Positions 21,168-31,128 of a DNA stretch of 64,000 nucleotides are shown piece after piece. The translations under genes were made by a program, and so were the position numbers. The stretch is from Athripsodes cinereus (lineage: Eukaryota; Arthropoda; Insecta; Trichoptera; Leptoceridae): the NCBI GenBank assembly GCA_947579605.1, contig OX388322.1:11594001-11658000 (forward strand). The letters run 5' to 3'. Below the pieces are notes generated by a model. The model searched no databases. It was not told where the DNA came from and saw only the letters and a list, made by a program, of their open reading frames with translations. Every line of letters begins with the position of its first letter. Positions within the stretch are counted from its first letter, which is position 1.

Positions 21168-22598
21168 ATGGATGAACTCCATAAACCCAGACCTCCAGAT
21201 AAACCTCCTCCTTATGACACCAGTACTCAGTCATTGGACCTTCAAGGAGACACCCCAACATCTCCTGCCGAATTTGTTGTAGTTACAACTAAAAAAAAGA
21301 AAGGGAAAAAAAGGGCCAAAACTATGGACTCACCTAACCTCAGCGATGAAGAGACCTGTTTTACTAATGACCCGACAATCATACCTACTTCCCCCAAAAC
21401 TCTTCTCCCATCCTATCAAGCTTCTCAAACCCTCCCCACATCTTCGCATCCTGTAAATAACAATGTAAGAACGATATATAACCATATGGACAAAGGTCCA
21501 TTTGTTGTTCATGTGTCCAAAACTGACAATAGCCTACTTCATGATATTGACTTCGGGAAATTTTTAGTTAAAAATCAGATTACCACAGCTTGGAACGGGA
21601 TAACTAAGGTTGGCCGCAACAAGCTCGCAGTTAAATTCACTGACTACAAGGCGGCTAACCACTTTCTTTCTTTGGAAAACGTAACTAAGAATTTTAATGT
21701 TTTTCTACCCTCATTTAACATCACGAGGATGGGTGTAGTCTCGATTCCCCCTCACATCCCCGAATCGGAGATCTTGGAAGGCATTGAGATTCCACAGTCC
21801 GGATCAGGACGACTGATTAAATGCAGAAGGTTGAGCCGGAAGAGTAAACAAGGTGAAACGACGGAGTGGATCCCAACCAACAAGGTGGTCCTCACTTTTG
21901 ATGGTCAGGTGCTCCCCTCTAATGTCGCGATGTACCGAGTTGTTCTACCGGTGAAGCCATACATTTATCCCACTCTCCAATGTTACAAGTGCTCCCGATT
22001 TGGACACTCCCAAACAATATGCAGATCTGTTTCCAGATGTTACAAATGTGGAGGGAACCACAACAAAGAAGAATGTGATCTTGCTGCCGATGCTATTAAA
22101 TGTGCAAATTGTAAAGGCAACCATTCCCCAACTTACAGGTTCTGTCCTGAGGCAATCAGACAGAAGAACATCAAAGTTTCCATGGCCACGGAAAGTATAT
22201 GTTACGCTGAAGCGTGTAGGCTCCATGCAGTAGCAAAACCATCTTACGCAGAAGCAATCAAAACAGTCACCCCCACTTCCGAAAGGAAAACAATCTTTAA
22301 ACCTGTTCAGCCACACAAACCCCTGTCTTCACCCTCTTCATCTCACAATCATCTCTTACTCTTCCCAAACGGTCAACAGCCTACTATTCCTAATGGTGCT
22401 GGACTAGTTAATAGCTCAGCTCATGATCTGTCTAATCAACTATCAATTCAAACCATCCCATACATCTTAGAACTTATTCTAAACTTAGTTAAGATCAATA
22501 ATAGTAACATACCGTCCAACGTAGCATCCGAAATTAGTTCTATTCTCTCACTTTTTAAACATGGGCAATCCCCAACCCCCTCTCCCTCTTCTCCCTAA
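21168..22598 (+). CDS. LINE ORF1 protein (gag-like, CCHC zinc knuckles)
   Basis: 476 residues from ATG 21168. The N-terminal 100 residues are Pro/Ser/Thr-rich with a basic run (KKKKGKKRAK). A middle region of about 170 residues carries a folded, RRM-like domain of the type usual for these ORF1 proteins. Three CCHC knuckles follow: CYKCSRFGHSQTIC from residue 272, a second from 291 (CYKCGGNHNKEEC) and a third from 312 (CANCKGNHSPTYRFC). The C-terminus is Ser/Pro-rich. It would bind the element RNA in a ribonucleoprotein. The frame is open throughout. Confidence 0.92.
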   Translation: MDELHKPRPPDKPPPYDTSTQSLDLQGDTPTSPAEFVVVTTKKKKGKKRAKTMDSPNLSDEETCFTNDPTIIPTSPKTLLPSYQASQTLPTSSHPVNNNVRTIYNHMDKGPFVVHVSKTDNSLLHDIDFGKFLVKNQITTAWNGITKVGRNKLAVKFTDYKAANHFLSLENVTKNFNVFLPSFNITRMGVVSIPPHIPESEILEGIEIPQSGSGRLIKCRRLSRKSKQGETTEWIPTNKVVLTFDGQVLPSNVAMYRVVLPVKPYIYPTLQCYKCSRFGHSQTICRSVSRCYKCGGNHNKEECDLAADAIKCANCKGNHSPTYRFCPEAIRQKNIKVSMATESICYAEACRLHAVAKPSYAEAIKTVTPTSERKTIFKPVQPHKPLSSPSSSHNHLLLFPNGQQPTIPNGAGLVNSSAHDLSNQLSIQTIPYILELILNLVKINNSNIPSNVASEISSILSLFKHGQSPTPSPSSP

Positions 22599-23760
22599 GA
22601 TTCTGCAGTGGAACTGCAGAAGTCTTAGCAATAAAAAAAATGAACTTCTCAGTCTTCTGTCAACCTCTTCCATCGACGTAGCGGTGGTCCAGGAGACGTG
22701 GCTAATCCCGGGATCTCATTTTAGCATCCCGGGCTACCATTGTGTTCGGGACGACCGCGTTGATGGTAAAGGTGGTTCTGCCATTTTCATCAAAAAACAA
22801 ATTCCTTTCTTTCCCATCACAATTACTACCTCTAACCGTAGCTACGAGATCTGTGCAATTCAAACCCTGAACATCAATATATATTCTATATACATTCCCC
22901 CCTCTCCAAAGCCTAATTTGGACTCACTCACGTCACTCTTCTCTCTCTTTTCTCCTCCCTGCCTAATATTGGGAGATTTCAATTCCCATCATAACCTGTG
23001 GGGCTCAAGCCAAACCGACAGAATGGGTCGTCAGATCCTTGACCTTATGAATGAATCCCACTTATGCCTTCTCAATAATGGGACCCCAACTAGATTCCAA
23101 AATCCCAACCAGAGCCCCAGCGCAGTGGACCTGTCACTCGCCGACCCTTCTCTTTCACCCCTTTACTCCTGGTCTGTGATGGACGATCCTTGTGGAAGTG
23201 ATCACTTCCCAATTCTGCTCGTACCCCCACAACCTTTCATTCTTTCTTCTTCGCTCTCACTAAAAATAAAGAGGCACAATCTTGCAAGGATTGACTGGAT
23301 GAAATATAGTCAAACTGTAGAGAATAGAATCCCATCCCTACCTACAGTTAATCCTGACGACATCTCGGCATGCTACGAACAATTCGTAGAACTTATAACC
23401 GAATCTGTCGAGTCTTCAATTCCAAAAAAATCTGAGAGAAAACTCCGCAGACCTCCCCCTGCCCCTTGGTGGGACCAAGATTGTGAGAACGCAGTTAACG
23501 ATAGGAGACTTGCGGCGCTCGTTTTCAGACAGAACAAAACCCAGGATAATTTTATTCACTTTAAACATGTCGAGGCCAAAACCAAAAGAACCTTGAAAAA
23601 GAAAAAAAGCAGGGTTGGAAAGACTTCTGTTCCTCTTTGTCCCCTGACACACCGCTTTCTAGGATCTGGGACAATATTAAGAGATTTAGAGGGGTATTCT
23701 CACCTCCTAAACTCCATCCATCCTCAGACAAATGGATCCTTGAATTCGCGGACAGACTAG
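22561..23760 (+). CDS. LINE ORF2, endonuclease part (frame breaks near 23605)
   Basis: ATG 22561 lies within the end of ORF1, as is common in this group. Residues 1-220 form an APE-like endonuclease with WNCRS near residue 19, E45 (VQETW), GDFN at 138-141, and D214-H215 (SDHF). It would nick target DNA to prime reverse transcription. Homology to ORF2 is lost after the Lys-rich stretch at about 23598-23609. There the true frame continues in the next entry. The last 50 codons to 23760 are therefore out of frame and meaningless. Confidence 0.9.
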   Translation: MGNPQPPLPLLPKILQWNCRSLSNKKNELLSLLSTSSIDVAVVQETWLIPGSHFSIPGYHCVRDDRVDGKGGSAIFIKKQIPFFPITITTSNRSYEICAIQTLNINIYSIYIPPSPKPNLDSLTSLFSLFSPPCLILGDFNSHHNLWGSSQTDRMGRQILDLMNESHLCLLNNGTPTRFQNPNQSPSAVDLSLADPSLSPLYSWSVMDDPCGSDHFPILLVPPQPFILSSSLSLKIKRHNLARIDWMKYSQTVENRIPSLPTVNPDDISACYEQFVELITESVESSIPKKSERKLRRPPPAPWWDQDCENAVNDRRLAALVFRQNKTQDNFIHFKHVEAKTKRTLKKKKSRVGKTSVPLCPLTHRFLGSGTILRDLEGYSHLLNSIHPQTNGSLNSRTD

Positions 23761-26273
23761 CCCCCCCTTCAGTGCCAAATCACAATGAAATTTCTCATTC
23801 CTATTCCCACCCTCCTCTTGGAGAGATTGACAAGGAGTTCAGCGACGAAGAACTAAGGCTAGTCCTGGAATGCACTTCGGATACATCCCCGGGAATCGAT
23901 GGAATAACATACAGCCTTTTACAAAGACTACAAACGGTTTCTCTAGAATATTTACTCAACATTATTAATACTATTTTCATTACAGGCAAATTACCTTGCT
24001 CGTGGAAGACTCAGATCATTGTTCCAATCTTGAAAGCTGAAGCTGACCCAAATCTGGGCCAATCATATCGACCAATTGCACTCTCCTCAGCAATAGCCAA
24101 AACTACAGAACACATGGTGAAAAATCGGCTAGATTGGTTCATAGAAGGTAACAGGAAGTTGCCTCCTTGCCTATTCGGCTTCAGGAAGAGAATGGGAGTC
24201 ATGGACAGTGTAGCCACCTTGGTCACAGATGTCCACGTATCCTTATCCAAGAGAGAGCTCTTGGGAGGTGTATGCTTGGACATCAATAGTGCTTTTGATA
24301 ATGTTATTATTCCTAAATTGTGTGCAAAGCTTGATCATTTGGGCATTCCTCCTACCCTCTCCTCCTTTATCCGCAATCTTCTATCTGGACGTGAACTGAT
24401 AATTAATGCCCGTAATCATCCTCCTATCAGGAGAACTGTTCACAGAGGATTGCCGCAGGGCTCAGTGCTCTCACCCATTCTATTCAACTTGTACACACAT
24501 GATATCTCGCAGTCCCTATCCTCGGATGTCCAAATTCTACAATACGCGGATGATCTGTTCGTTTATAGCTCAAATAAATCCATAGACACCCTCCAGGCCT
24601 CCTTGCAATCTTCACTTTCTTCTCTGAACTGTTGGATGTCAGACCACGGTTTTACACTTTCCTCCCAGAAATGTAAAAGCATTGTATTCTCCAGAAAACT
24701 CCATCCAGTCCTCCTGAAAGTTAAAGTGGACCAACAGTTGATCAATTCTGTTAACAAAATAAGATTCCTGGGGGTCATATTGGACTCTGGTCTTAGATGG
24801 AATTCTTTCATTGAACACTTACACTCCAAGTGCCAGGCCGGTCTCAATGTCATGAGAGCCGTTTCCAGGGTCTGGTGGGGTTGCCACCCCTCGACACAAA
24901 AAATTTTCTACACTGCATTTATCCGCAGCCACTTGGACTTTGGATCCTTCCTAATAGCCCCAACTTCCAAGAAAAACTTGTTGAGACTGGACCGGATCCA
25001 GTCTCAGTCTCTTCGGTTGATTACGGGTGCGATGAGATCCTCCCCTGTCAACGCCTTACAGGTAGAGGCTGCAGACCCCCCACTTGAACTACGCAGACAG
25101 CTCGTATGTGACAGATTTTTAGTCAAAATCTTGCGTATCATCGATCACCCGCTGTCTCACAAACTTCAGCTCCTCTCTTACTTGGTAACCCATTTACCGG
25201 TATGGAGAGGTAAAGATCCACCGACTCTTGTTACTAGCTATAGAAAAATCCAAACTCCCTTGTTGGAGAGCTTCGCAGTTCTTCCTGTATACTCTATGTC
25301 ATTTTCCACTCTAAGTTTTAAACCAAAAGTTATTCTCAATCTGGGTGTCAGTAATGGCACATTCGCACCTCGTATTTTTAAATCAATTATTGATTCTGAT
25401 TGGCACGACTGGCATCTAATCTATACAGACGGCTCGAAAAGTGATAGAGGTCGTACAGGGGCCGCCTTCCTTTTTGAAGACAACACCAATAAAATGTTCA
25501 GGCTCAGAGACGAGTCGTCGGTTTTCACAGCGGAATGTCTTGCTATCAGAGAAGCTCTAAGGGCTCTGACCATTCGCCAGCTCAAGGTTAAAACTCTCAT
25601 ACTCAGTGACTCTCAAAGTGCTCTCCAGGCCCTTCTCTCTCCTGCATTGTCCAGACCAGATGATCTATTATCCTTAGAAATTAGAGACCTCCTACATAAA
25701 CTTCAGACTTCGGGTGTAGACGTGGTTTTGGGCTGGATTCCAAGTCACTGCGGTATCCCGGGCAACGAGGCGGTAGACCTATTAGCCAAATTGGCTACGG
25801 ACCTCCCTAATCCATCTGGATCTGTTTCAGCCTCTGATTACACCTTATTATTTGACCGGAATCTCATCCAGTCCTGGCAGGCAGTATGGTCAGAGACCAG
25901 TCAACTCAAAGGAAGAAAGTATGCCTTAATCCAACCCGATGTGTCAATGAAACCCTGGTTTTCAGAAATTTTAATGAGTAAGGCTGACACCTCCACAATC
26001 TGCAGAATGAGATTAGCTCATTGCTGTACCAGATCCCATCTATACAGAATCCACGTTATCGACTCTCCTCTGTGCGACTGCCAAGAGGAGGAGGATCTTG
26101 ATCATTTATTTTTCGAATGTCCGATCAACAACATCTACCCAACTTTGATTAATGACCTGGCACATTACAGGGTTCCACTACCTACAAATATTTCCTTGCT
26201 CTTGAGTTCTAGAGACCAAAACATTTTCAAACTCCTTGTCCTGTTCCTCAAGACCCATTTGATGAAACTTTGA
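23637..26273 (+). CDS. LINE ORF2, reverse transcriptase and RNase H part
   Basis: The frame is open from before 23600. The listed start is a TTG codon, not a natural initiator. Reverse transcriptase motifs are LGQSYRPIAL, FGFRK, D215 in LDINSAFD, GLPQGSVLSP and the YADD box at 303-306. RNase H has a full acidic set: D598 (YTDGSK), E633, D658 (SDSQSAL) and D714, plus H704 (PSHCGIPGNE). A C-terminal Cys/His cluster (CDCQEEEDLDHLFFEC) is typical of the group. Joining to the endonuclease frame needs one extra A in the seven-A run at 23602-23608, so this is a single-base homopolymer loss, real or from sequencing. Confidence 0.92.
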   Translation: MSPDTPLSRIWDNIKRFRGVFSPPKLHPSSDKWILEFADRLAPPSVPNHNEISHSYSHPPLGEIDKEFSDEELRLVLECTSDTSPGIDGITYSLLQRLQTVSLEYLLNIINTIFITGKLPCSWKTQIIVPILKAEADPNLGQSYRPIALSSAIAKTTEHMVKNRLDWFIEGNRKLPPCLFGFRKRMGVMDSVATLVTDVHVSLSKRELLGGVCLDINSAFDNVIIPKLCAKLDHLGIPPTLSSFIRNLLSGRELIINARNHPPIRRTVHRGLPQGSVLSPILFNLYTHDISQSLSSDVQILQYADDLFVYSSNKSIDTLQASLQSSLSSLNCWMSDHGFTLSSQKCKSIVFSRKLHPVLLKVKVDQQLINSVNKIRFLGVILDSGLRWNSFIEHLHSKCQAGLNVMRAVSRVWWGCHPSTQKIFYTAFIRSHLDFGSFLIAPTSKKNLLRLDRIQSQSLRLITGAMRSSPVNALQVEAADPPLELRRQLVCDRFLVKILRIIDHPLSHKLQLLSYLVTHLPVWRGKDPPTLVTSYRKIQTPLLESFAVLPVYSMSFSTLSFKPKVILNLGVSNGTFAPRIFKSIIDSDWHDWHLIYTDGSKSDRGRTGAAFLFEDNTNKMFRLRDESSVFTAECLAIREALRALTIRQLKVKTLILSDSQSALQALLSPALSRPDDLLSLEIRDLLHKLQTSGVDVVLGWIPSHCGIPGNEAVDLLAKLATDLPNPSGSVSASDYTLLFDRNLIQSWQAVWSETSQLKGRKYALIQPDVSMKPWFSEILMSKADTSTICRMRLAHCCTRSHLYRIHVIDSPLCDCQEEEDLDHLFFECPINNIYPTLINDLAHYRVPLPTNISLLLSSRDQNIFKLLVLFLKTHLMKL

Positions 26274-26416
26274 ATGTTGAATTTTTGTATTTTTTCCTGA
26301 TTTTTTGCTGATCTAATAATTTTTACTTGCAGTTTCTGGCTAGGAACACCCTCAAGGGTGAAAGCCAACAAAATAAAAAGAGAGAGAGAGAACTATATTT
26401 GACAGATATCTGACAT

Positions 26417-26452
26417 TGGGGCCTACCAACTCAATGAGTTCCTACCCGTATT
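26417..26452 (-). repeat. Right arm of the inverted repeat enclosing the LINE
   Basis: It reads TGGTAGGCCCCA and AATACGGGTAGGAACT on the minus strand, matching 20349-20384. It begins about 26 bases after the AG tail of the LINE. Confidence 0.5.
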
Positions 26453-26587
26453 ATAGTAATCTCTTTATACACACATTACAATAGTCTCTTTATAATTATA
26501 TTTTAATAATCTCTTAGATTATTATAATATGGGCGTCTAGAATAAAAAAAATGAGTTCTGCTAAAATCCATAGATTTTTAAAACATT

Positions 26588-26745
26588 AATGTTGTCGACC
26601 GAAGGTACTTGTTGGAAGTCCATTTCAAGATAATTGAAAAAAAAACACAAGTAGTTAACTTCCAAATGACTTTATTAACTTCGCGCACTAGTATTCGGAG
26701 ACTCTCGTCTCCATCATCAGGCGATTGGTAAAAAAGTAAAACAAG
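26588..26745 (-). repeat. Hammerhead-like repeat family D, copy B
   Basis: The minus-strand match to 27482-27580 is close, and copy B extends further to CTTCCAACAAGTACCTTCGG, like the copy at 5783-5931. Copies B and C form an inverted pair about 740 bp apart. The hammerhead-like core occupies 26681-26723. Confidence 0.75.
26681..26723 (-). ncRNA. Hammerhead ribozyme-like motif B
   Basis: Minus strand, in order: stem I strand TCGC, core CTGATGA, an extra T, stem II GGAGAC with loop GAGA and GTCTCC, then GAA, stem III TACTAGTG (self-complementary with a G-U end pair), C at the cleavage position, and a GCG return strand. The extra T after the core and the very short stem I make activity uncertain. 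A palindromic stem III is known from dimer-forming hammerheads in Penelope-like elements and retroposed repeats. Confidence 0.5.
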
Positions 26746-27481
26746 ATACAGAGACAAACAGTATTTATAGGATTTGAACAAAAGAAAGTTGGGAGAAGCC
26801 CGTGTTGATAAGAAAGTAATTATAATTCAGTGATAAAAAACTATTGGAAAGTGAACCGCTGTGGACGGATTCACGAGAGAATAATTTAAGAAAAATACTT
26901 ATAAATATCTAACTTCTCCGGTATTTACCTTATTGCGAAATGGGGAAACCACAGAAAACCCAAATCAGAGAAGAGCAAAAATGCTAGATTATTAACTAAA
27001 ATTTTAAGCTTCTTAAGGTAGGTACATGTGAATCAATTATAAATAGAAAAAGGAAGTAAGTAGGTACTTATAAAAATTAACAATATGATTCAGCTCAATA
27101 TGAGTACAGTGACTTTAACATTGTAAAAATGATGTGAGATATTTGATTTTATAACAACAAAATGATTATTCTAATGATGTTTGAAGAAATGTAGTGTACA
27201 GGGTGCTGAGTTGGAGTAGGCAGATCGATGGTTGATTACCCCCAACAGCGATTTAACTGTAAACAAAGAAAACAAAGGCAGTAATATTCTTTTTATAATA
27301 TTATATTGTTATATTTTTCAAAAGGCTTTGATTATTGTATCGGAATCACCGAGGATAAACATGTGTTACTAAGGAAATAAAGATGAATCTTGTCGTTGTA
27401 ATGATTATTTTTATTAAAATTATCAAAAATTACAAGAACCAACAAGTAAAATATTCTATGTCGTTATGAGATTAGGTTATT
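26746..27481. other. Spacer between inverted family-D repeats
   Basis: About 740 bp with no supported gene. The inverted arms on each side (…AAAGTAAAACAAGATA and its complement) show this is a loop of a large foldback structure. Confidence 0.4.
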
Positions 27482-27580
27482 ATCTTGTTTTACTTTTTTA
27501 CTAATCGCCTGATGATGGAGACGAGAGTCTCCGAATACTAGTACGCGAAGTTAATAAAGTCATTTGGAAGTTAACTACAT
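27482..27580 (+). repeat. Hammerhead-like repeat family D, copy C, cut by the ISL2EU element
   Basis: Sequence from ATCTTGTTTTACTTTTTTAC to AAGTTAACTACAT matches copy B inverted. The match resumes after the transposon at about 31339 (TGTGTTTTTTTTTCAATAATC). The ISL2EU element therefore inserted into this repeat. Confidence 0.75.
27505..27548 (+). ncRNA. Hammerhead ribozyme-like motif C
   Basis: Stem I is TCGC (27505-27508) with GCGA (27545-27548). The core CTGATGA is at 27509-27515, followed by an unpaired T. Stem II is GGAGAC/GTCTCC with loop GAGA. GAA is at 27533-27535. Stem III is the perfect palindrome TACTAGTA (27536-27543) and C27544 is the predicted cleavage nucleotide. All conserved hammerhead core positions are present apart from the extra T. 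Confidence 0.55.
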
Positions 27581-27928
27581 AATGGGCACGTTGCAGTGGT
27601 GAGGTTTTGTAATGAAAATGATGGAATTGGGTAGATTAAATATCAAGGATTAATTATATGTAAATCATAACTCAGAGAAAAAATACTTTCATTTATTAAA
27701 ATTAAAAATAAAAACCTGAAAATTTGACAGTTTTCAAAACGCAACTTGATATGTCAAATGTTTTGTGACGTCACAGTTCCTCTCCGGATCTATGGTAGTA
27801 CAAACAACGACGTGGTATTAATGTCATATTGTTATACTGTCTGGATTTAGTGAGTTATCGAGAGTTAGCAATACTTTTTTGTTTTCAAAGTAGTGCATTT
27901 CGATACGTAAACATTCAATTACTTAAAA

Positions 27929-28676
27929 ATGCCGTATTATAAATATTGTATAGTGCCATTATGTCCGAATACAACATTCACAACTCCAAATAAAAATTTC
28001 ATTTTTGTACCAAAAGACCCAGCTATTCGACAGAAATGGTGTAAAGTTATTAATCGCGATATCAAGCATGCTCCGGAAATTTATAGTTTGGCCATCTACT
28101 GAGTCTGTACAAGCAAACTTGCCTACACCATTTAGGGCGAGATATGAGGACGTTGAGTCCATAATCGACTGCTTTGAAATAGAAATTCAGAAGCCTGGGA
28201 ACTCAGTCCATCAATCATTAACATGGTCAGACTATAAAAGTTGCAACACCCTTAAATATCTGGTATCCTGCACTCCTGATGGTCAGATAAATTTTGTTTC
28301 CTGTGGATATTGTGGACGTGCCACAGACTCTGCAATAGCCGAAGACTCTGGCTATTTAGACTTTATTAGACCAGGTATGACCGTAATGGCTGACAGAGGT
28401 TTTAAAAACATAGCTCATCTATTGGAAGATAAAGGTGCCAAGCTGATTCGTCCGTCGAGTGTCCACAAAGACACAATATTAACAAACCACCAAGTTCGGG
28501 AATAAAAAAAAAATGCAGCGCTACGCATACATGTAGAACGGGTGATAAGAAGAATAAGGGAGTTTAATATCCTAAAAATGCATGCTCAAATTGATCAACA
28601 ACTTTATACAGCTGTTGATCATATGGTGTATGTAGTGTGTGGCTTAATAAATGTACAAAATCGCTTGATCAAATAA
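27929..28676 (+). pseudogene. THAP-domain DDE (DDE_Tnp_4) transposase remnant
   Basis: ATG 27929 opens a truncated THAP zinc finger (YCKYC-like start reading YYKYCIVPLC, later VPKDP and RQKWCKVINRD). It stops at about 28101 without the closing C-x2-H. A second frame then gives the transposase core: IDCFEIEIQKP (first Asp), NTLKYLVSCTPDGQINF, and MADRGF (second Asp). It stops at 28503 in an A-run. The last part continues in another frame with RIHVERVIRRIREF (Glu) to a stop near 28676. So D-D-E residues survive, but the gene has lost the THAP-to-core linker and has at least two frame breaks. Confidence 0.8.
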
Positions 28677-28689
28677 AACAATTTCTTCT

Positions 28690-29190
28690 CATGATTGTAT
28701 TTACATAATTTCTCATTGCTAACCTATGTATAAATAAAATGAAACACATTTTTACTATACTAATAATTGTTTTATTTAATTACACGATAAAGTGCATGCA
28801 TAATAATATAAACAAAGTTATGATTATCAAATTTGTAAAAACTTGTAAACTAGGTATATGTTACGTTCCATTTTTATAATGTCTATTAAAAAATTAATTA
28901 AAATAAATTTGTCTCATATTTTTCCCATATTCACAATAGTTTAATGCATTTTATGAATTCTGGATGGCTGGTGCTAATTTAATATTTTAAAAACACTTTT
29001 TTTCTCTCAATGAATTCATCAGCAGTTTTCCCTGAATTGTATACATAAGACTTTATTAATCGATGAATACTTAATGTAAGTACTTCATCACACTTGAGAA
29101 AATGACTCGTGAGTGGAGTATTATTAATGTTTTTACTTTTTGCAATATTCAAAAAATTGGCTAAAAAGTGTTTACTAAAATTACTATCGT
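28690..29190. other. Spacer between convergent transposon genes
   Basis: No gene is seen. It is AT-rich and includes probable polyadenylation signals for the two flanking transposon genes. Confidence 0.4.
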
Positions 29191-29191
29191 A

Positions 29192-30103
29192 TCAAGATAA
29201 AGGTTTTCCTAGCTCTTGAGCTTTGACTGTTTTAATGGAAGTTCCAATGCCGGCCATTTTTGATTTCTTCCAGTAACACCGGATGGACGTTCTTGATAGT
29301 TCCTCGCTTCTACGGTGTAACCATGACAAAAAAGCTACGGCATGCTTACAACCTCCTGCAAATAGAAAATTTAGCAATAACTCTCAGCCTACTTGTAATA
29401 TACCATGCAACATTACTTATATTTAATGTCATCTATTTATTATTTAGTATACATATATCACAACGAGTTAAACATAAAAATTACATATTAAAAACACATG
29501 ATTTCTCCCAGCTAACGCTGAAAATCTTATGCACATATCATATTGAATTACATAACAAACCTTGCGATGCTGGACAATCTTCGCACACACATTTCTCAAC
29601 TTCCTCTTCTTTTTCATCCCAAATGAAAACAACTTGGTATGGTTTCAATTTTACTTTGTGCTCCGGTGTAATTTTAGCTTTCACAATGCACTTTCCGGCA
29701 TCCCGTTTTACTTGCACATACTCAATAGCATTGTCACCATAGTCATTCCTACATGATCTGCAAATTCAAAAAGAAATATAATATATATTATGTAGTATAT
29801 ATACCACAAATCAATAGATGTGATTAAGCTAATTTATTTTAAAAGAACAATATCAAGATATTGTGTCAAATCCCTATTTGTACCTAAGAACTTCTTCTGT
29901 TTATTTAAAGAATTGTATTGAATTGCATTTTAAATATATAATTTAATGGACACCAAATAAAGAAATAACATACCTTGAAGTTTTGACACCCTCATTTCTG
30001 AACTTATAAATTTTTGTTGGTATCGAAGAAATCAAACATCATTGATGTAGTTACTTTGGGTAAGTTGTCAGATTGACCTTTACAAAATCCGGTCTCCATC
30101 ACT
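29192..30103 (-). pseudogene. SWIM zinc-finger / YqaJ-type protein of ISL2EU, broken
   Basis: Minus-strand pieces read in order: ATG about 30087 (METGFCKGQSDNLPKVTTSM), then a stop at the A/T run near 30010 with homology resuming in another frame. A second exon (about 29757-29571) reads YVQVKRDAGKCIVKAKITPE and ends CVCEDCPAS. A third, from acceptor at 29356, reads GGCKHAVAFLSWLHRRSEEL, then CYWKKSK. The C-x-C..C-x-H arrangement is a SWIM finger. The nuclease-like YqaJ part downstream is missing. It is clearly the second ISL2EU gene, inactivated. Confidence 0.7.
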
Positions 30104-30433
30104 TTAATTTTGAAATAAACTATAAACTATCTTTAGAGATTTGTTTACAAAAGTTTTTATTATCAAATAAAGCCACAACACGAAACAAACTTTTCAAAAC
30201 AGTTAGTTCCTGATTGGTTGTGTTCAACAGCTCACTACACGATGTATTTTATATATGTTGGAAAACAAAGTTTAGAACAAAATAAATGCTATTTATTAGA
30301 AAATTAAAATAATTCTTTAAAGCAACGTAACGAATACACAACAGAGAAGCAAACAGTCAATGGTAACCACCAATCTAATCTGCATAAAAACATTAAAAAC
30401 ACCCGACGAAACGACCCGACATGGACTCGACAC

Positions 30434-31128
30434 TAGTATTGTTCAGAATCTGACTATTCGTTCTTATGTATTCGTTCTTCAACTTAACTCGAAGAACTAA
30501 ATCCTCAATGCCAAATCTGTTCGGTCTTTTTCGTTCTTTTGGGAAAAATTACATTAAAGTACTATATTTTCAAAGAAACTAAGGTTTAACATCGCGTGGC
30601 AAATAAACACGAACGAGATTTAAATCTTCGTCTGTGTGTTTTTTTTGGAAAAAAAACCTTAAGATACTCTATTTTCAAAGATACTAAGGTTTCATATTGC
30701 GTGTCAAACGTTGAGAACGAGATTCTTGGATTTAAATCTACGTGTTATTATTTTGGAAAAAACGCCATTGGAGTATTCTATTTTCAAAGGAATTAAGGTT
30801 TTATATCGCGTGTCAAATGTAACAAACATGATTCAAAGATTTAAATCTTTGTGAAGTTGTTTTGGTAAAAATACCATTAGAATACTCTATTTTCAAAGAG
30901 ACTAAGGTTTAAAATCGCGTGACATATATCACAACCGAGATTTAAGGATTTAAATCTTCGTGTCGTCTTTTGGGAAAAAGGCCTTTAAAATACTTTATTT
31001 TCAAAGAGACTAAGGTGAAAATCGCGTGACAAATTCCACGAACGAGAACGAATGTTAAGAACGAATTGTTTTGAAGAACGATGTCTCAAGTACCGATTCC
31101 TGAGAAAGAACTGGATTTACCAATACTA
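30434..31128. mobile_element. hAT-like MITE family C, copy 2 (695 bp)
   Basis: Inverted relative to 4991-5685 and exactly the same length. Ends TAGTATTG and CAATACTA are flanked by perfect duplications CTCGACAC at 30426-30433 and 31129-31136. It contains the same five ~107-bp internal units, with few differences. It is nested in the ISL2EU element and therefore younger. Confidence 0.9.

Larger units (their letters stand above)
21168..26390 (+). mobile_element. I/Jockey-superfamily LINE, near full length
   Basis: ORF1 (gag with three zinc knuckles) overlaps the start of ORF2 (APE endonuclease, reverse transcriptase, RNase H) by 38 bases. The 3' end runs through a GGGTGAAAGCC hairpin region to an (AG)n tail at about 26390. 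The presence of RNase H points to the I/R1/LOA side of this superfamily. The 5' end is not resolved. Only one break was found, in an A-run in ORF2, so the copy is young. Confidence 0.9.
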
